From: Erinaceus europaeus
Taxonomy: Eukaryota; Chordata; Mammalia; Eulipotyphla; Erinaceidae
Assembly: GCF_950295315.1 (NCBI RefSeq)
Contig: NC_080164.1
Span: forward strand, 11,687,659-11,751,658
Direction: 5' to 3'
DNA length: 64,000 nt
Below, piece after piece: positions 36,480-48,397 of this stretch. A program made the translations under genes and the position numbers. Position 1 is the stretch's first letter. The number at the start of each line of letters is the position of its first letter. The notes below the pieces were generated by a model. It did not search any database. It was not told the origin of the DNA and saw only the letters and a program-made list of their open reading frames with translations.

Positions 36480-37430
36480 CCATATAGTATTAACTATATA
36501 ATGTGAAAATTGGATACAACTCTGTTTTTGAAATATTTATCAAATGAGCTCAGGTAGCATGTAGTGTCCTATAACTCACATGATTGCCATTTGACTGATT
36601 TTCTGGTGATGAGATACAAAAGCGCTACAAGTAAAGAGATGGTGGCTACAATTAAGTTCTTGCTTATCAACAGCTGCTTTAAAGGTAAGTGGGTTAAGTT
36701 CTTCAAGTAAAAGTCAGTGAAATTACTCCTTTAGGCATGCACTGCTTCATTCTGTGAACACACAGGTTTGAACTCCTTCCCCCAGTTGACTGCATGAAGC
36801 TTCAAAGCTATAATCTCTGTCATTCTCCCCCCCCCCACCAGTCTCTATCTAGAAATGAAAAAAAAAAGTTTTGATTAAAAGGCACAGAGTCGCTTAATGG
36901 AAGTGAGCTACCTCAGAAAAGCATGTTAAAAATGAAAGGATAGAAAAAGGTATCCAAACAGAAGACACACAAAGAGAAGCAAAGAAATATTTATATCAGA
37001 AAAAAAAAAGACTTACAGTTAGAAATTATAACAAGTCATAAAGACAGTGAGATAATTATATAATGATGAAGTGGGTAATTAGTTATAAGGGCTTAGTGAG
37101 TGTGTGTGTGTGTGTGTACCTCTAGCATCAGAAAAATTATATTAAGCAAATACTAACGATCTGAGGGAAGTGTTAGATAGCAATTCAGTACTAGGAGGGA
37201 ACGTCAGTATTCTGTCTTTACTGGACAGGTAAAACACTGAGTTGGAAAATCAATGATTTTCTTTTGATGAATCTCTGTTCCCTCTCCCACTATAGTGGAC
37301 TCTTCTGTCTCTTCACCCATCTATCCCTACTTTCCTGATGGCCTAAAAGCTGATGGAAAAGTGGAGAGGTCATGGGCCTGAAAGCTGACTGACAATGGCA
37401 TGGACTTTCCTTGTTGAAATAGTACTATTT
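36480..37430. other. Unique sequence with one old SINE B piece
   Basis: A weak direct family B remnant lies at about 36725-36869. A short TG run is at about 37098-37118. No gene recognised. Confidence 0.5.
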
Positions 37431-37612
37431 CCTCTCTCCCTCTCTCCCTCTCTCCCTCTCTCCCTCTCTCCCTCTCTCCCTCTCTCCCTCTCTCCCTCTC
37501 TCCCTCTCTCCCTCTTTCCCTCTCCCTCTCTCCCTCTCTCCCCCTCTCCCTCTTTCCCTCTCCCTCTCTCCCTTTCTCCTTCTCCCTCTCCTTCCCCCAT
37601 CTCTCTTTCTTT

Positions 37613-37677
<65 letters not shown>
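37431..37677. repeat. (CTCTCCCT)n then (TG)n microsatellites
   Basis: An octamer-type CT repeat at about 37431-37600 passes into a pure TG run at about 37615-37677. The adjacent body of an inverted SINE suggests expansion from SINE sequence. Frames through it are artefacts. Confidence 0.95.
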
Positions 37678-37678
<1 letters not shown>

Positions 37679-37679
37679 C

Positions 37680-37832
37680 TTTTTGGATAAGGGCATAAAG
37701 AAACTGAGAGGGAAGACAGAGAATGGAAGACCACTTGGGAAGCTCCCCAGCAGTACCACCACCACCTCAAAAGTGGGGTGTGAGGGCTTGAACCAGTGTC
37801 CTTGGACATTGTAAAGGCCATATCCCAGCCCC
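37680..37832 (-). mobile_element. SINE family B-like fragment
   Basis: Inverted: GAGAGGGAAGACAGAGAATGG, GGGGTGTGAGGGCTTGAACC, head remnant ending CCCAGCCCC. Confidence 0.6.
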
Positions 37833-37839
37833 TGACATA

Positions 37840-39533
37840 ATATTGTCAGTGGGAGATTTTGTTATATGTTCTACTGCTATTCATATGTTCTCTTAAGAAA
37901 TGCCTATTTTTTAAAGTTAAACACAGAAACTGTGTAGCAAGAACTGACTCATCCCTTCTGTTTTCTCTTGTCCCAAGATAGTGTCGCTTCACATGCTTAC
38001 AAAATGGCTATAAGAGATTCAGTAGAGGACCAAGAGATGACCTTCACACACGGCAGTGACACAAGATGCCCAGAATCAGAATTTTATGCCACATAAAGCA
38101 TTGGGAGTGGGATCCCAGTGGGACTATGTCTATCTCTGTTGTGTGAAGTCACAGACAGAGAATGGGATTTTGGAATTTCTGCAGATAGTTTTAGAGTTTC
38201 TGATTTATCCACCTCATAACAGTGATGAGAACATATGCACTGGACTTTGTTGAACACCACATGATGCTCAGCACAAGACTGAATGGTTGGACACATTTTT
38301 TAGATCACTTCATCAGGGGAAAATGTTGATTTACAAGACTGTTCTTATCACAGGTACACTGACTGCTTCACATGGAGCATGGAATCTGCGCCTGAGTTTC
38401 TGACTTTGTAACTAACTGAGTGTGGAGGGCACAGGACTGTCAACTATTCTGCCTAATGAGGTTGTCACTGATTTCCAAACTACCTGAAGATCTTGAGTGG
38501 CAGTGTTCCAGATACAAAGTGATAATCCTGCTTAGGTAAAAGGTTGTGGAAATCTTGTCTTTTGAATAAGACCTTCTTTTACATTCTCTGTTAAGTAGCA
38601 GGGTACTTTGCCACTGTTTTACGGCCAAAGTCATTAGTGCTAAGTGTATGGACATGGCCTCTACATAATTAAACTTCTGGTTTTGCAATATGAATAATCT
38701 GATTTCAATATCTGTAATGCTTTGCAAGATAAATTCCTGTGAAATCCCCTGTGCTTGGTTGTTCAGACATGACTCCGGGGGAAAGCCACCTCACATGGAG
38801 AGCTATCTGCCTGAGGTGATTAGACTGGAATTTAATTTTATTTAAATGTGTGAACACTTTTAATAAGGCTCTGGAGGTATTATGAAGTTTGCAGAATCTT
38901 TATATTTGAAAAATGTTTTATTTTGCTTGATAATGTGCAGAAAAGCTCTTATTGTGATTAGCATTTGAATAGGAGGATCATCTTAATACTTTTGTTATTA
39001 ATATGACAGATTTAATTTTCCCAGAGGTGACAATTGAACCCAATTCTCAGATCAACTAATCCATGTATTTATGGGAATTGAACCTTTCTACCTTGTAATT
39101 TGGTTCTGGAGTACATTGGATTTTGTCCTGCCCTGTGGGGTTAATGCATCAATTTAAATACCTAAGCTAATGACCTACTTTTTGCTTTATATGAAGATTC
39201 AGAGTTCTCTCTGCATCTTGAAGGTTATACATGCTTTCTGCTGGCAATGGCCAGTTCACCTTGTCAGCGATGAGTTCTCCAACTCCGAGAAGTTACAGTG
39301 ATTTCTGAGAGACACCATTTCAATGACATTTCCAGTTGTACTTGAACACCTACCAGTGTCTTTTCCATAGATGTGAAAAGTGCAGCCATGGAGAAAACTT
39401 TCATTGCTTATCACGATAAACATCTCTAGAGTCAGACTCTGTGCATGCCTCTCTCTATAAACGTTGCTGTTGTCCTTTCCTTCTAAAAAATCACTGTCTT
39501 TCCATGGACATCAGCTCTTCCCTGGGTTGATTC
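37840..39533. other. Longest repeat-poor stretch between 36 and 43 kb
   Basis: Apart from an old MIR-like piece, no lineage-specific element is present for about 1.7 kb. Some intervals (38580-38720, 39230-39480) are balanced in composition and could be conserved non-coding sequence. No splice-bounded exon was found. Confidence 0.4.
38202..38278 (-). mobile_element. Ancient MIR/L2-like core
   Basis: On the minus strand, GTGCTGAGCATCATGTGGTG followed by TCATCACTGTTATGAGGTGG resembles the MIR pattern (TGCTAAGCACT, then CTCA..AACCCTATGAGGTAGG). It is strongly diverged. Confidence 0.4.
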
Positions 39534-39544
39534 ATGTCCTACCA

Positions 39545-39840
39545 TTTCTTTTTTAAAAATTTTTAAAAAAATATTTACTATTCCCTTTTTGCTGCCCTTG
39601 TTGTTTCTATTGTTGTAGTTATTATTGTTGTTATTGATGTTGTCATTGTTGGATAGGACAGAGAGAAATGGAGAGAGGAGGGGAAGACAGAGAGGGGAGA
39701 GAAAGACAGACACCTGCAGACCTGCTTCACTGCCTGTGAAGTGACTCTCCTGCAGGTAGGGAGCTTGAACTGGGGCCCTTACACAGGTCCTTGTGCTTTG
39801 AATCACTTGCACTTAACCGCTGCGCTACCACTGACTCCCA
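39545..39840 (-). mobile_element. SINE family A, full length
   Basis: Inverted, about 296 bp, with an 11-bp duplication ATGTCCTACCA at 39534-39544 and 39841-39851. Confidence 0.95.
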
Positions 39841-39968
39841 ATGTCCTACCACTTCTATTTGTACCTGTGATTATATTGCCAAAGTTAAGTCTATGGTTCT
39901 TGAATCTCAGCTATGTGTTGCTTACTTGCTTGTGCATATGAATTCTCATGAGAAACACTGTCCCATAT

Positions 39969-40384
39969 TGCTGGGATAGTCTGAGGGTGCTTCTTCCCAA
40001 GCAAGTGCTCTCTGGGTTGGAGAGAACTCGACTGGAGCCAACCTAGGCTGCTCTGTGGGAGAGAAATCTGGTGCTGGGCTAGCGTTGCAGGAGAGAGGCT
40101 CTGGGACTCTGGAGCCAGAATGCAATCCCAAGTGTATTCCACCAGAAGAGCAGCTGTATATATACTCGCCAAGTAGGGTGGAAACAGGATGTGATGTAGA
40201 GAGGGTGGAGCAAAAAGAGATTGGTGGAAATCAGGGTGTGACAAGGAGAGGGGGCAGAGCAAAAAGACAATTCGAACCAGTGGGATTAAACCAGTGCCCT
40301 GCAGGCAGGGCGGTTCTTAGTTAACAGTGGTTATGTAAATAGACTGCAGCATTAAGTAGGGGGAAGCTGGCATACTGCCCTACA
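39969..40384 (-). mobile_element. Solo LTR of a class II (ERVK/IAP-like) endogenous retrovirus
   Basis: The 416-bp element begins TGTAGGGCAG and ends CTATCCCAGCA on the minus strand, so it has the 5' TG and 3' CA of an LTR with matching inverted ends. A perfect 6-bp target duplication, CCATAT, lies at 39963-39968 and 40385-40390; a 6-bp duplication is typical of class II retroviruses. A TATA box (TATATATA, 40157-40164) sits mid-element in the minus direction. No gag, pol or env sequence is nearby, so the provirus has recombined to a single LTR. A related LTR lies at 50383-50830. Confidence 0.92.
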
Positions 40385-40390
40385 CCATAT

Positions 40391-41130
40391 GTGACAACAC
40401 ACCTCTTTTGAAATCACATGACATGTACATCTACTTCTGAGTAGTGAAGACTGAAAAATCTGGCTGCTGGAATGTGATAGATATAAATCTGGAAAGAAAA
40501 TTCAAATTATTAAAAAAAAAACACAAAAACACCTGAGATTTTTCTCCCTGTCAGCCATTCTTGGGTTTTGACCATGTTTACCTAAGCCCCTTCCTGAATC
40601 CAATACACTTGGCCAGTATCTTTCTCCTATATGTATTAAGATGCCCTGTACTGAAGCTCCTGGATTATATAGCCTTTGTTGTAACTTTTTCTCTTTACAT
40701 AATGATGCACTTTCTATCTCTCAATTGTTCCCACTAGTTTCTCCTTTACATCTCTTTTCTGGCTGAGCCTTTATCTAGAAAGATAGGCCTCCATACCCTT
40801 TCACCTAGAGAGAATGAAAACTTTGTATTCTTTAGGGTAGCTGAAGATAATGTTATGTCGAGCTAATATGGGTGTTTTAGGCCTTCTGCCAGCATATGAC
40901 AAAGCAGAAACCATGTAACCACAGAATGTGTGTTTCTTTCTGCTGTTGCACATGATTTAAATATGTGTTTTTTTAATTTACTGCTGCTTCACATGATCAC
41001 CCTGCAGGCTGACTGCTTTACCCCTTAGTGTGATTTGTATGTGTGCTGGGGGCGTGGTGTCTGCTATCCTGTTTCTGAACCCATGGGGCTGCATAAGCCA
41101 TCTTGCTTCCTGACCTAGGGAGATATTGCT
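40391..41130. other. Unique sequence, possibly part of an old LTR
   Basis: From about 40850 the composition changes (CAGCATATGACAAAGCAGAAACC, CATGGGGCTGCATAAGCC) and leads into the tandem region with a polyadenylation-like AATAAA at about 41526. It could be U3 of an unrecognised LTR, but I found no target duplication. Confidence 0.3.
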
Positions 41131-41418
41131 GCTGCTGCCCTGGGAGCTGGCCAAGGCTGCTGACCATGAGAGCAGATGCCAAGAGAGAGAGAGGAGAGGG
41201 AGAGGGAGAGGGAGAGGGAGAGGGAGAGGGAGAGGGAGAGGGAGAGGGAGAGGGAGAGGGAGAGGGAGAGGGAGAGGGAGAGGGAGAGGGAGAGGGAGAG
41301 GGAGAGGGAGAGGGAGAGGGAGAGGGAGAGGGAGAGGGAGAGAGAGGAACTGCTCACCAGGGACTGAGCAAAAGACAGGTTTGCTGGGAGCTGGCCAAGT
41401 CTACTGACTATGAGAGCA

Positions 41419-41466
<48 letters not shown>

Positions 41467-41515
41467 AACAACTGCTCACCAGAGACTGAGCAAGGGACAG
41501 CTTTGCTGGGCAAGT
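41131..41515. repeat. Tandem unit with embedded GGGAGA and GA microsatellites
   Basis: A unit runs GGGAGCTGGCCAAG, GAGAGCAGATG, a purine run, AACTGCTCACCAG, ACTGAGCAA. It occurs twice (from about 41139 and about 41387). The first carries (GGGAGA)n at about 41194-41345 and the second (GA)n at about 41425-41465. The two copies show duplication before or during microsatellite growth. Confidence 0.92.
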
Positions 41516-41536
41516 TCCTTGCCAGAATAAAGTGCC

Positions 41537-42340
41537 CCTGTCTTTTCCTCTGCCTTTTTCTCTGTCTTTCCCTCTTTCTTTCTGTTTCCCTCTGCCTCTG
41601 TTTCTCTCCCTCTGTCTCTTCCTCTGCCTCTGTTTCTCCCTCTGTCTCTGACTATCTCTCCCTCTCACTGTTTCTCCTCACTCTGCCTCTTCTCCCTCTG
41701 CCTCTTCCTCTGTCTCTCTCTCTTTCTGTCTCCCTCTGCCTCTCTCCCTCTGTGTCTCCCTCTGCCTTTGTTTCTCCCTCTGTTTCTCCCTCTCCCTCTC
41801 TCTCTCCTCTCTCTGCCTCTTCCTCACCCTCCCTCTCTCTCTCTCTGCCTCTATCTCTTCCTCTCCCTCAGTGTCACCTTCTGCCTCTGCCTCTCCCTAT
41901 CACTCCGTTTCTCCTTCTCACTCTGCCTCTTCTTCTGCCTCTCCCTCTGTCTCTCCCTCTCCCTCTGTGTCTCCCTCTACATCTCTCTCTGCCTCTGTTT
42001 CTCCCTTTGCCTCTGTTTCTCCCTTTGTCTCTCCCTCTCACTCTGTCTCTCCCTCTCTCTATGCCTCTCCCTCTCCCTCTGTCTCTCTGTCTCCCTCTGC
42101 CTCTGTCTCTTCCTCTCCCTCAGTCTCTCCCTCTGTCTTTCTGTCTCCCTCTGCCTGTCTCCCCCTCTGTCTGTCTCCTTCTGTCTCTCTGTCTCCCTCT
42201 GCCTCTGACTCTTCCTTTACCTCTCCCTTTCCCTGTCTCACCCTCTCTCTCCCTATTTCCCTTTTATCTCCCTATCCCTCTGCCTCTCCCTCTGCCTCCC
42301 TGTGTCTCCTTTCATCTGTCACCTCTCCTGTGTCTCTGCT
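41537..42340. repeat. CT-rich degenerate minisatellite
   Basis: About 800 bases of TCTCCCTCTGCCTCTGT-type units with very few purines on the plus strand. Frames up to 354 codons through it (Leu/Ser/Pro-rich) are repeat artefacts. Confidence 0.95.
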
Positions 42341-42493
42341 CAGGAACAAACAAAAGGTGTTTGCCCCCCACAGGCCAAACGGAAGGACATAATGTACTCA
42401 AATTATTATATCTCATTTTTCGTCTGGGTGGTTTGAAAATAAAAATAAAGATCCAAATTGAGCTTAATCTTTAAAGCTTATACCAAGTCTTAC

Positions 42494-42628
42494 CTCCTTT
42501 AAACCATGGTAGTAATCTTCCTGAATGTTCTGACAAGTATTGTATAGCTTCTTTTGTACCCATCCAGGAATGCCAGTCCTTGGCACTTCTGAGACAGAGT
42601 CATCTTGATATAGTAGGTTGTCAATTTG
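42494..42628 (-). CDS. Candidate internal coding exon of an unidentified gene
   Basis: On the minus strand, 135 bp is bounded by a splice acceptor (TTTCTTGACCATGTAG, ending at 42629) and a strong donor (AAGGAG then GTAAGA, from 42493). It is exactly 45 codons, phase 0 at both ends, and open throughout. It begins QIDNLLYQDDSVSE and ends EDYYHGLKE, with RTGIPGWVQKKLYN in the middle. The acceptor supplies an in-frame TAG directly upstream and intron stops follow downstream, so the open frame is confined to the splice-bounded interval. The residue composition is that of an ordinary soluble protein, not of a repeat, and no copy occurs elsewhere in the window. I do not recognise the family. If real, a long-intron gene runs on the minus strand through this window. 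No second exon was found. Confidence 0.6.
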
Positions 42629-43170
42629 CTACATGGTCAAGAAACAGTTAAGTCTGCTATGCTGTGCAGACATTTGTAATAAAGATAAAGCATACACTCA
42701 GAATCCTGGATTCCAATTCCTTTGGGGGGGACAATAAACTGTTGTATTTGCCTTTTGTAAATGTAATTTTCCACTTTGTTTTCCCTTTTTATTACTTTTT
42801 TTTCTGCAAAATAAATTGGAATGCTACAAGAACTGACTCTCAAGCCTGCTATCAGACAAATCCACTCACTGCAATTTTAAACTAGTGGTATTTCATGGTA
42901 TTAACCCAATTTTTATATAAATCATTTTGCATCTGAATTTTCTAAATATTATAAAGGGTTAGTGATACACATTAAAAAAACACAAGGTATGTTTTAAACT
43001 ATATTTGAATAAAAGGAATCTTACTTTAGAATCACACTATCACTTCAGTTTTTAAAGACTTAGCCTGTTGCTTATTCTGAAAAGGAAAGCTTTTTATCTA
43101 CTTCTTGCTATGCCTGCATGCAAATGAAAACACACCTAAAGATACATTTTAAGGTGCTTCTACAAAATTT
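42629..43170. other. Unique AT-rich sequence, likely intron
   Basis: No repeat recognised. It lies immediately upstream, in gene sense, of the candidate exon. Confidence 0.45.
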
Positions 43171-44530
43171 GGGTGCTTAATTTTTTTTAAATTTTTTATT
43201 TAAGAAAGGATTAATTAACAAAACCATAGGGTAGGAGGGGTACAATTCCACACAATTTCCACCACCCAATTTCCATTTCCCACCCCCTCCCCTGATAGCT
43301 TTCCCATTCTCTATCCCTCTGGGAGCATGGACCCAGGGTCATTGTGGGTTACAGAAGGTAGAAGGTCTGGCTTCTGTAATTGCTTCCCCGCTGAACATGG
43401 GCGTTGACTGGTCAGTCCATACTCCCAGTCTGTCTCTCTCTTTCCCTAGTAGGGTGGGTCTCTGGGGAAGTGGAGCTCCAGGACACATTGGTGGGGTCTT
43501 CAGACTAGGGAAGCCTGGCCGGCATCCTGATGACATCTGCAACCTGATGACTGAAAAGAGAGTTAACATACAAAGCCAAACACATTGTTGAGCAATCATG
43601 GACCCAAAGCTTGGAATAGTGGAGAGGAAATGTTAGGGGGGTACTCACTACAAACTCTAGTGCACTTCTGCTTTCAGGCATATATTTTGCAGTAGTTTAC
43701 GGATACGTGTGAACATATGCTCTCTCTCACAGAAACTGGTGCATATCCAGGTTTTGGGACTTTGTTAGAAAGTGGACCACCTGAGATGAAATTAGAGTAT
43801 ACTATGAAAGGAATGGTCTCACCCGAGTAATGAAGCTGAAGGGTTGTCATTCCACATGTGAAGTCTCTGGACACAGTCTGAAGTGCAGCATGTTGAGGTG
43901 GCAATCATTGTGTTGGTTAGGTTGTGATCGGCAGATGCAATATTATTTGATAAGGATTGGGAGAGGCATACGGGAAAGTGGGCCCTATCCAAGGGTTCCA
44001 GGACTGGGGGAAGTGGAGGCTGTATAGTGGAGATGTGAGGTTCCTGCTGTCTTAGGGTTCAGAAAGACAATAGATAGTTAATGTTATCATCACATTATTT
44101 GGTAATTGGGTTAACTTTGAAAAGTCCTTTTGTTAGGGTTTGCTGTACAGTACCCAGTATCTTGTATATAGCTGTGCTATTGGTTGCTTCTGATCTACTC
44201 AGTCTAGGCTTTTGAGAGAGTCTGCATATCAATTACACAGCCTATATATTGAAAAGATTCAGTTTGTGTTTTGAAGAACTTTGAGACATACAATTAATTT
44301 TCCCCCTCTCGTATTAATTAACTAGTGATTTATATGACTACATTTTACTAGGAGTGTACATAAACACCATTCCCACCACCAAAAGACTGTGACCCATCCC
44401 TTCCTCCCACCCCAGCCCCAACTGTCCCAGGAAGCTGCATGTCTACCCCTCACCACAGGGCTTTTACTTTGGTGCCCTACTTACAATTTGGTCAGGTCCT
44501 GCTTTTAGTTTCCCTATCAGATCTTCTTAC

Positions 44531-47500
44531 TCAACTTCTGTTGATGAGTGGGATCATCCCATACTCATCTTTATCTTTCTGACTTAGCTCACTTACCATA
44601 ATTCCTTCTAGCTCTGTCCAAGATGGGTCAGCGAAGGTGGGTTCATTGCTCTTGATAGCTGCATAGTATTCCATTGTGTATATATACCATAGCTTTCTCA
44701 GCCACTCATCTGGTGTTGGGCACCTGGTGCTCAACAACAGATTTGTGCTGCTATGAACATAGGAGTACACACCTCTTTTTGGTTGGGTGTTATGGAGTCT
44801 TTGGGGTATAACCCCAGGAGAGGAATCACTGGATCATATGGAAGATCCATGTCTAGCCTTCTGAGAGTTTTCCAGACTGCTCTCCACAGAGGCTGGACCA
44901 ATTTACATTCCACCAGCAATGAAAAAGGGTTCCTCTGTCCCCACAACCTCTCCAGCATTTGTTGCTGCTGTCCTTTTTGATGTATGCCATTCTTACAGGA
45001 GTGAGGCAGTATCTTAGTGTTATCTTAATTTGCATTTCTCCGACAATCAGTGACCTAGAGCAGTTTTTCATATGTTTGTTAGACTTTTGGATCTCCTCTG
45101 AGGTGAATGTTTTGTTCATATCCTCTGCCCATTTTTGGATGGGGTCATTTGCTTTTTTGGTGCTAAGTTTGCTGAGCTCTTTATATATTTTGGTGATTAG
45201 TTTCTTGTCTGATGTATGGCATGTGAAGATCTTCTCCCATTCTGTGAAGGGTCTCTTTGTTTGTTTAATAGTTTCTTTGGATGTTCAGAAGCTTTTAAAT
45301 GTGATGTAGTCCCATTGGTTTGTTTCTGCTTTAGTCTTCCTTGCAATTGGGTTTGATTCATCAAAGATGTCCCTGAGGTGTAGGTGGGAAAGTGTTTTAC
45401 CAATGTTTTCCTCTAAGTATTTGATTGTTTCTGATCTAACATCTAGGTCTTTGATCCATTTGGAGTTGATTTTTGTTTCTGGTGAGATAAAGTGGTTCAA
45501 TTTCATTTTCTGCATGTTACAACCCAGGTTTCCCAGCACCATTTATTAAAGAGAGCCTCCTTTTTCCATTTAATACTTTGGGCCCCCTTGTCAATGACTA
45601 GATGTCCATAGGTGTGGGGATTTATTTCTGGGCTTTAAATTCTGGTCTACTGGTCTGTCTGCCTATTTTTGTTCCAGTAACATGCTGTTTTGAAGGTGAT
45701 GGCTTTATAATATAGTTTAAGGTCTGGGACTGTAATGCCTCTATTTCTGTTTCTTTTCTTTAAGATGGTCTTGGCCATTCTAGGTGTTTTCATGTTCCAG
45801 ATAAATGACTGTAGTGTTTGTTCTATTCTCTTAAAGAAGCTTGGTGGAACTTTGATGGGTATTGCATTAAATTTGTATATGGCTCTGGGGAGAATATTCA
45901 TTTTGATGATATTTATTTTTCCAATCCATGAGCATGGGATATCTTTCTATTTCTTGGTATCAGTTTCTATTTCCTTGAGTAGCGACTCATAGTTTTCAGC
46001 ATACAATTCTTTCACTTCTTTGGTCAACTTTATTCCTAGGTATTTGATTGATTTTGCTGAAACAGTAAACGGGATTGATTTCTGGATGTCTTCTTCTTCA
46101 GATTTAGTGTTTGCATAAAGAAATGCCACTGATTTTTGTACATTGATTTTGTACCCTGATACCTTGCTATATTGCTTAATAACTTCTAGTAGTTTTCTGA
46201 AGGATTCTTTAGGTTTTTCTATGTATACTATCATATCATCGGCAAATAGTGAGAGCTTGACTTCTTCCCTTCCAATCTATATTCTTTTGATTTCTTTCTC
46301 TTGCCTGATTGCTATAGCAAGAACTTCCAATACTATGTTGAAGAGTAATGGTGATAGTGGACAGCCCTGTCTAGTCCCCGATCTGAGGGGGAATGCTTTC
46401 AGCTTCTGTCCATTGAGTATGATGTTGGCTGTAGGTTTGCTATATATAGACTCCACTATCTTGAGGAATTTCCCACCTATTCCCATTTTTTGTAGAGTTT
46501 TGAGCATGAATGGGTGTTGGATTTTGTCAAAGGCTTTCTCTGCATCTATTGAGATAATCATGTGGTTTTTGGCTTTGCTTTTATTGAAGTGGTGAATGAC
46601 ATTGATTGACTTATGGATCCTGATCCAGCCTTGCATTCCTGGGATGACTCCCACTTGGTCGTGATGAACAGTCTTTTTGATATGTTGCTGTATCCGGTTG
46701 GCCAAGATCTTGTTTAATATTTTGGCATCTATGTTCATCAGAGATATTGGTCTGTAGTTTTCCTTTTTTGTTCTGTCCCTATCAGCTTTTGGTATCAGGG
46801 TGATGTTGGCTTCATAAAAGGTGGAAGGGAGTATTCCTGTTTCTTCAATCTTATGGAAAAGTTTAAGAAGTATGGGTACTAAATGTTTCCTGAAAGTTTT
46901 GTAGAATTCATTTGTGAAGCCATCTGGTCCAGGACTTTTGTTGTTGGGGAGGTTCTTAATAAAGGTTTCAATTTCTTTGTCTGTAATTGGTGCATTTAGA
47001 TTTTGTAGTTCTTCTTGGTTCAGTTTTGGAAGGGCATATGCTTCTAGGAATTGTTCCATTTCTTCCAGATGCTCTAGTTATGTGGTGTATAGTTCTTTAT
47101 AGAAGTTTCGCAGGATTCTCTGGATTTCTGTGGTGTCTGTTGTGATATCTCCTCCATCGTTTAGAATTCTTTTAATTTGAGTCTTCTCTCTTTTTTTATT
47201 TGGTGAGTCTGGCTAGGTGTTTGTCAATTTTGTTTAATCATTCAATGAACCAACATTTGGCTTCATTGATCTTTTGTATGGTTCTTTTATTTTCGTTGTT
47301 TATTTCTGCTCTAACTTTAGTGATTTCTGTCCTTCTGGATACTTTAGGGTTCATTTGTTCCTCTTCCTCTAAGTCCTTGAGGTGTGCAGTAAGGTCGTTC
47401 ATTTGAGCTTCTTCTTGGTGTTTAATATGTAATTGTATGGCTATATGTTTCCCTCTCAGTACTGCTTTAGCTGTGTCCCAAATATTTTTATAGGTGTGTC

Positions 47501-48333
47501 TTCATTTTCATTTGTTTCCAGGAACATTTGAATTTCCTGCTTGAGTGAGTCTCTGACCCAGTGGTTCTTAAGGAGTATGTTCTTTAGTTTCCAAATTCTT
47601 TGACTTTTAATAATTGTCTGTTTGTTGTTAAATGTTAGTTTTACTCCACTGTGGTCTGAGAAGATACTTGGGATGATTTCAATGTTCTTGAATTTATTGA
47701 TGCTCTTTTTGTAGTCTAACATGTGTCTATCCTTGAGTATGTGATATGTGGATTTGAAAAGAAGGTGTATTCCAGTTTTTTGGGGTGAAGGACTCTGAAA
47801 ATGTCCAAGAGGTCTAGTCTCTCAATCTCTTCATTCAATTCTCTTGTATCTTTTGGTTCTCTGCTTTGTTGATCTGTCTAAGTGTGAGAGTGGGGTATTG
47901 AAGTCTCCCACTATTATTGTATACTACTGATGTATTTTTGAAATTCTTTCAGTAAGTGCTTGACGTATTTAGTTGGTCCCTCAATGGGTGCATAGATGTT
48001 AATGATTGTTAAGTCTTCTTGGCTGATTGATCCTCTCATCATTATTTAGTGTCCTTGCCTATCTTTTATTACTTTATTTAATTTAAAATATATCGTTTCT
48101 GAGATGAGAAAGGCTGTTCCTGCCCTTTTTTGTGGTCCGTTAGCCTGTATGATACTTTTCCATTCTTTCACTTTAAGTCTGTGTTTATCTCTTTGTGAGA
48201 GATGGGATTCTTGCAAGCAGCATATGGTTGGGTTATGTTTTCTGATCCATCCCCCAACTCTGTGCCTTTTGATGGGTGAGTTTAAGCCTTTGACATTTAT
48301 TGATATTATGGATTTAATGTATTGTAGTGCCAT
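44531..48333 (-). pseudogene. L1 ORF2 (endonuclease and reverse transcriptase), broken
   Basis: ORF2p nicks target DNA and copies L1 RNA. The frame starts at 48333 (MALQYIKSI) with the endonuclease signature LNSPIKRHRV and CCLQESHLS. The RT region at 46277-47059 shows [34 protein letters not shown] and [14 protein letters not shown]. The catalytic SADDM motif lies after a frameshift near 46230. The C-terminal zinc-knuckle region (GTLFHCWW) and end (MIPLINRS) are present. The span of about 3.8 kb equals a normal ORF2, so damage is by point changes and small indels, not by deletion. Confidence 0.92.
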
Positions 48334-48397
48334 TGTTCAAAAAAAATTTTTTTTTGTTTGCTCTGATATATTGCTAGTATTATAGTGATGTTCTTGT

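Noticed and set aside
37395..37814. 139- and 131-codon frames
   Set aside because: CT and TG microsatellite translation.
40850..42380. Complete LTR spanning the tandem and CT tracts
   Set aside because: No matching TG/CA ends with equal flanking duplications could be found.
41115..42474. Frames of 128-354 codons
   Set aside because: Made by GGGAGA, GA and CT repeats; the same tract is open in several frames and on both strands.
46277..47059. Host reverse-transcriptase-like gene
   Set aside because: It is part of the L1 ORF2 remains, with other ORF2 pieces in order on either side.
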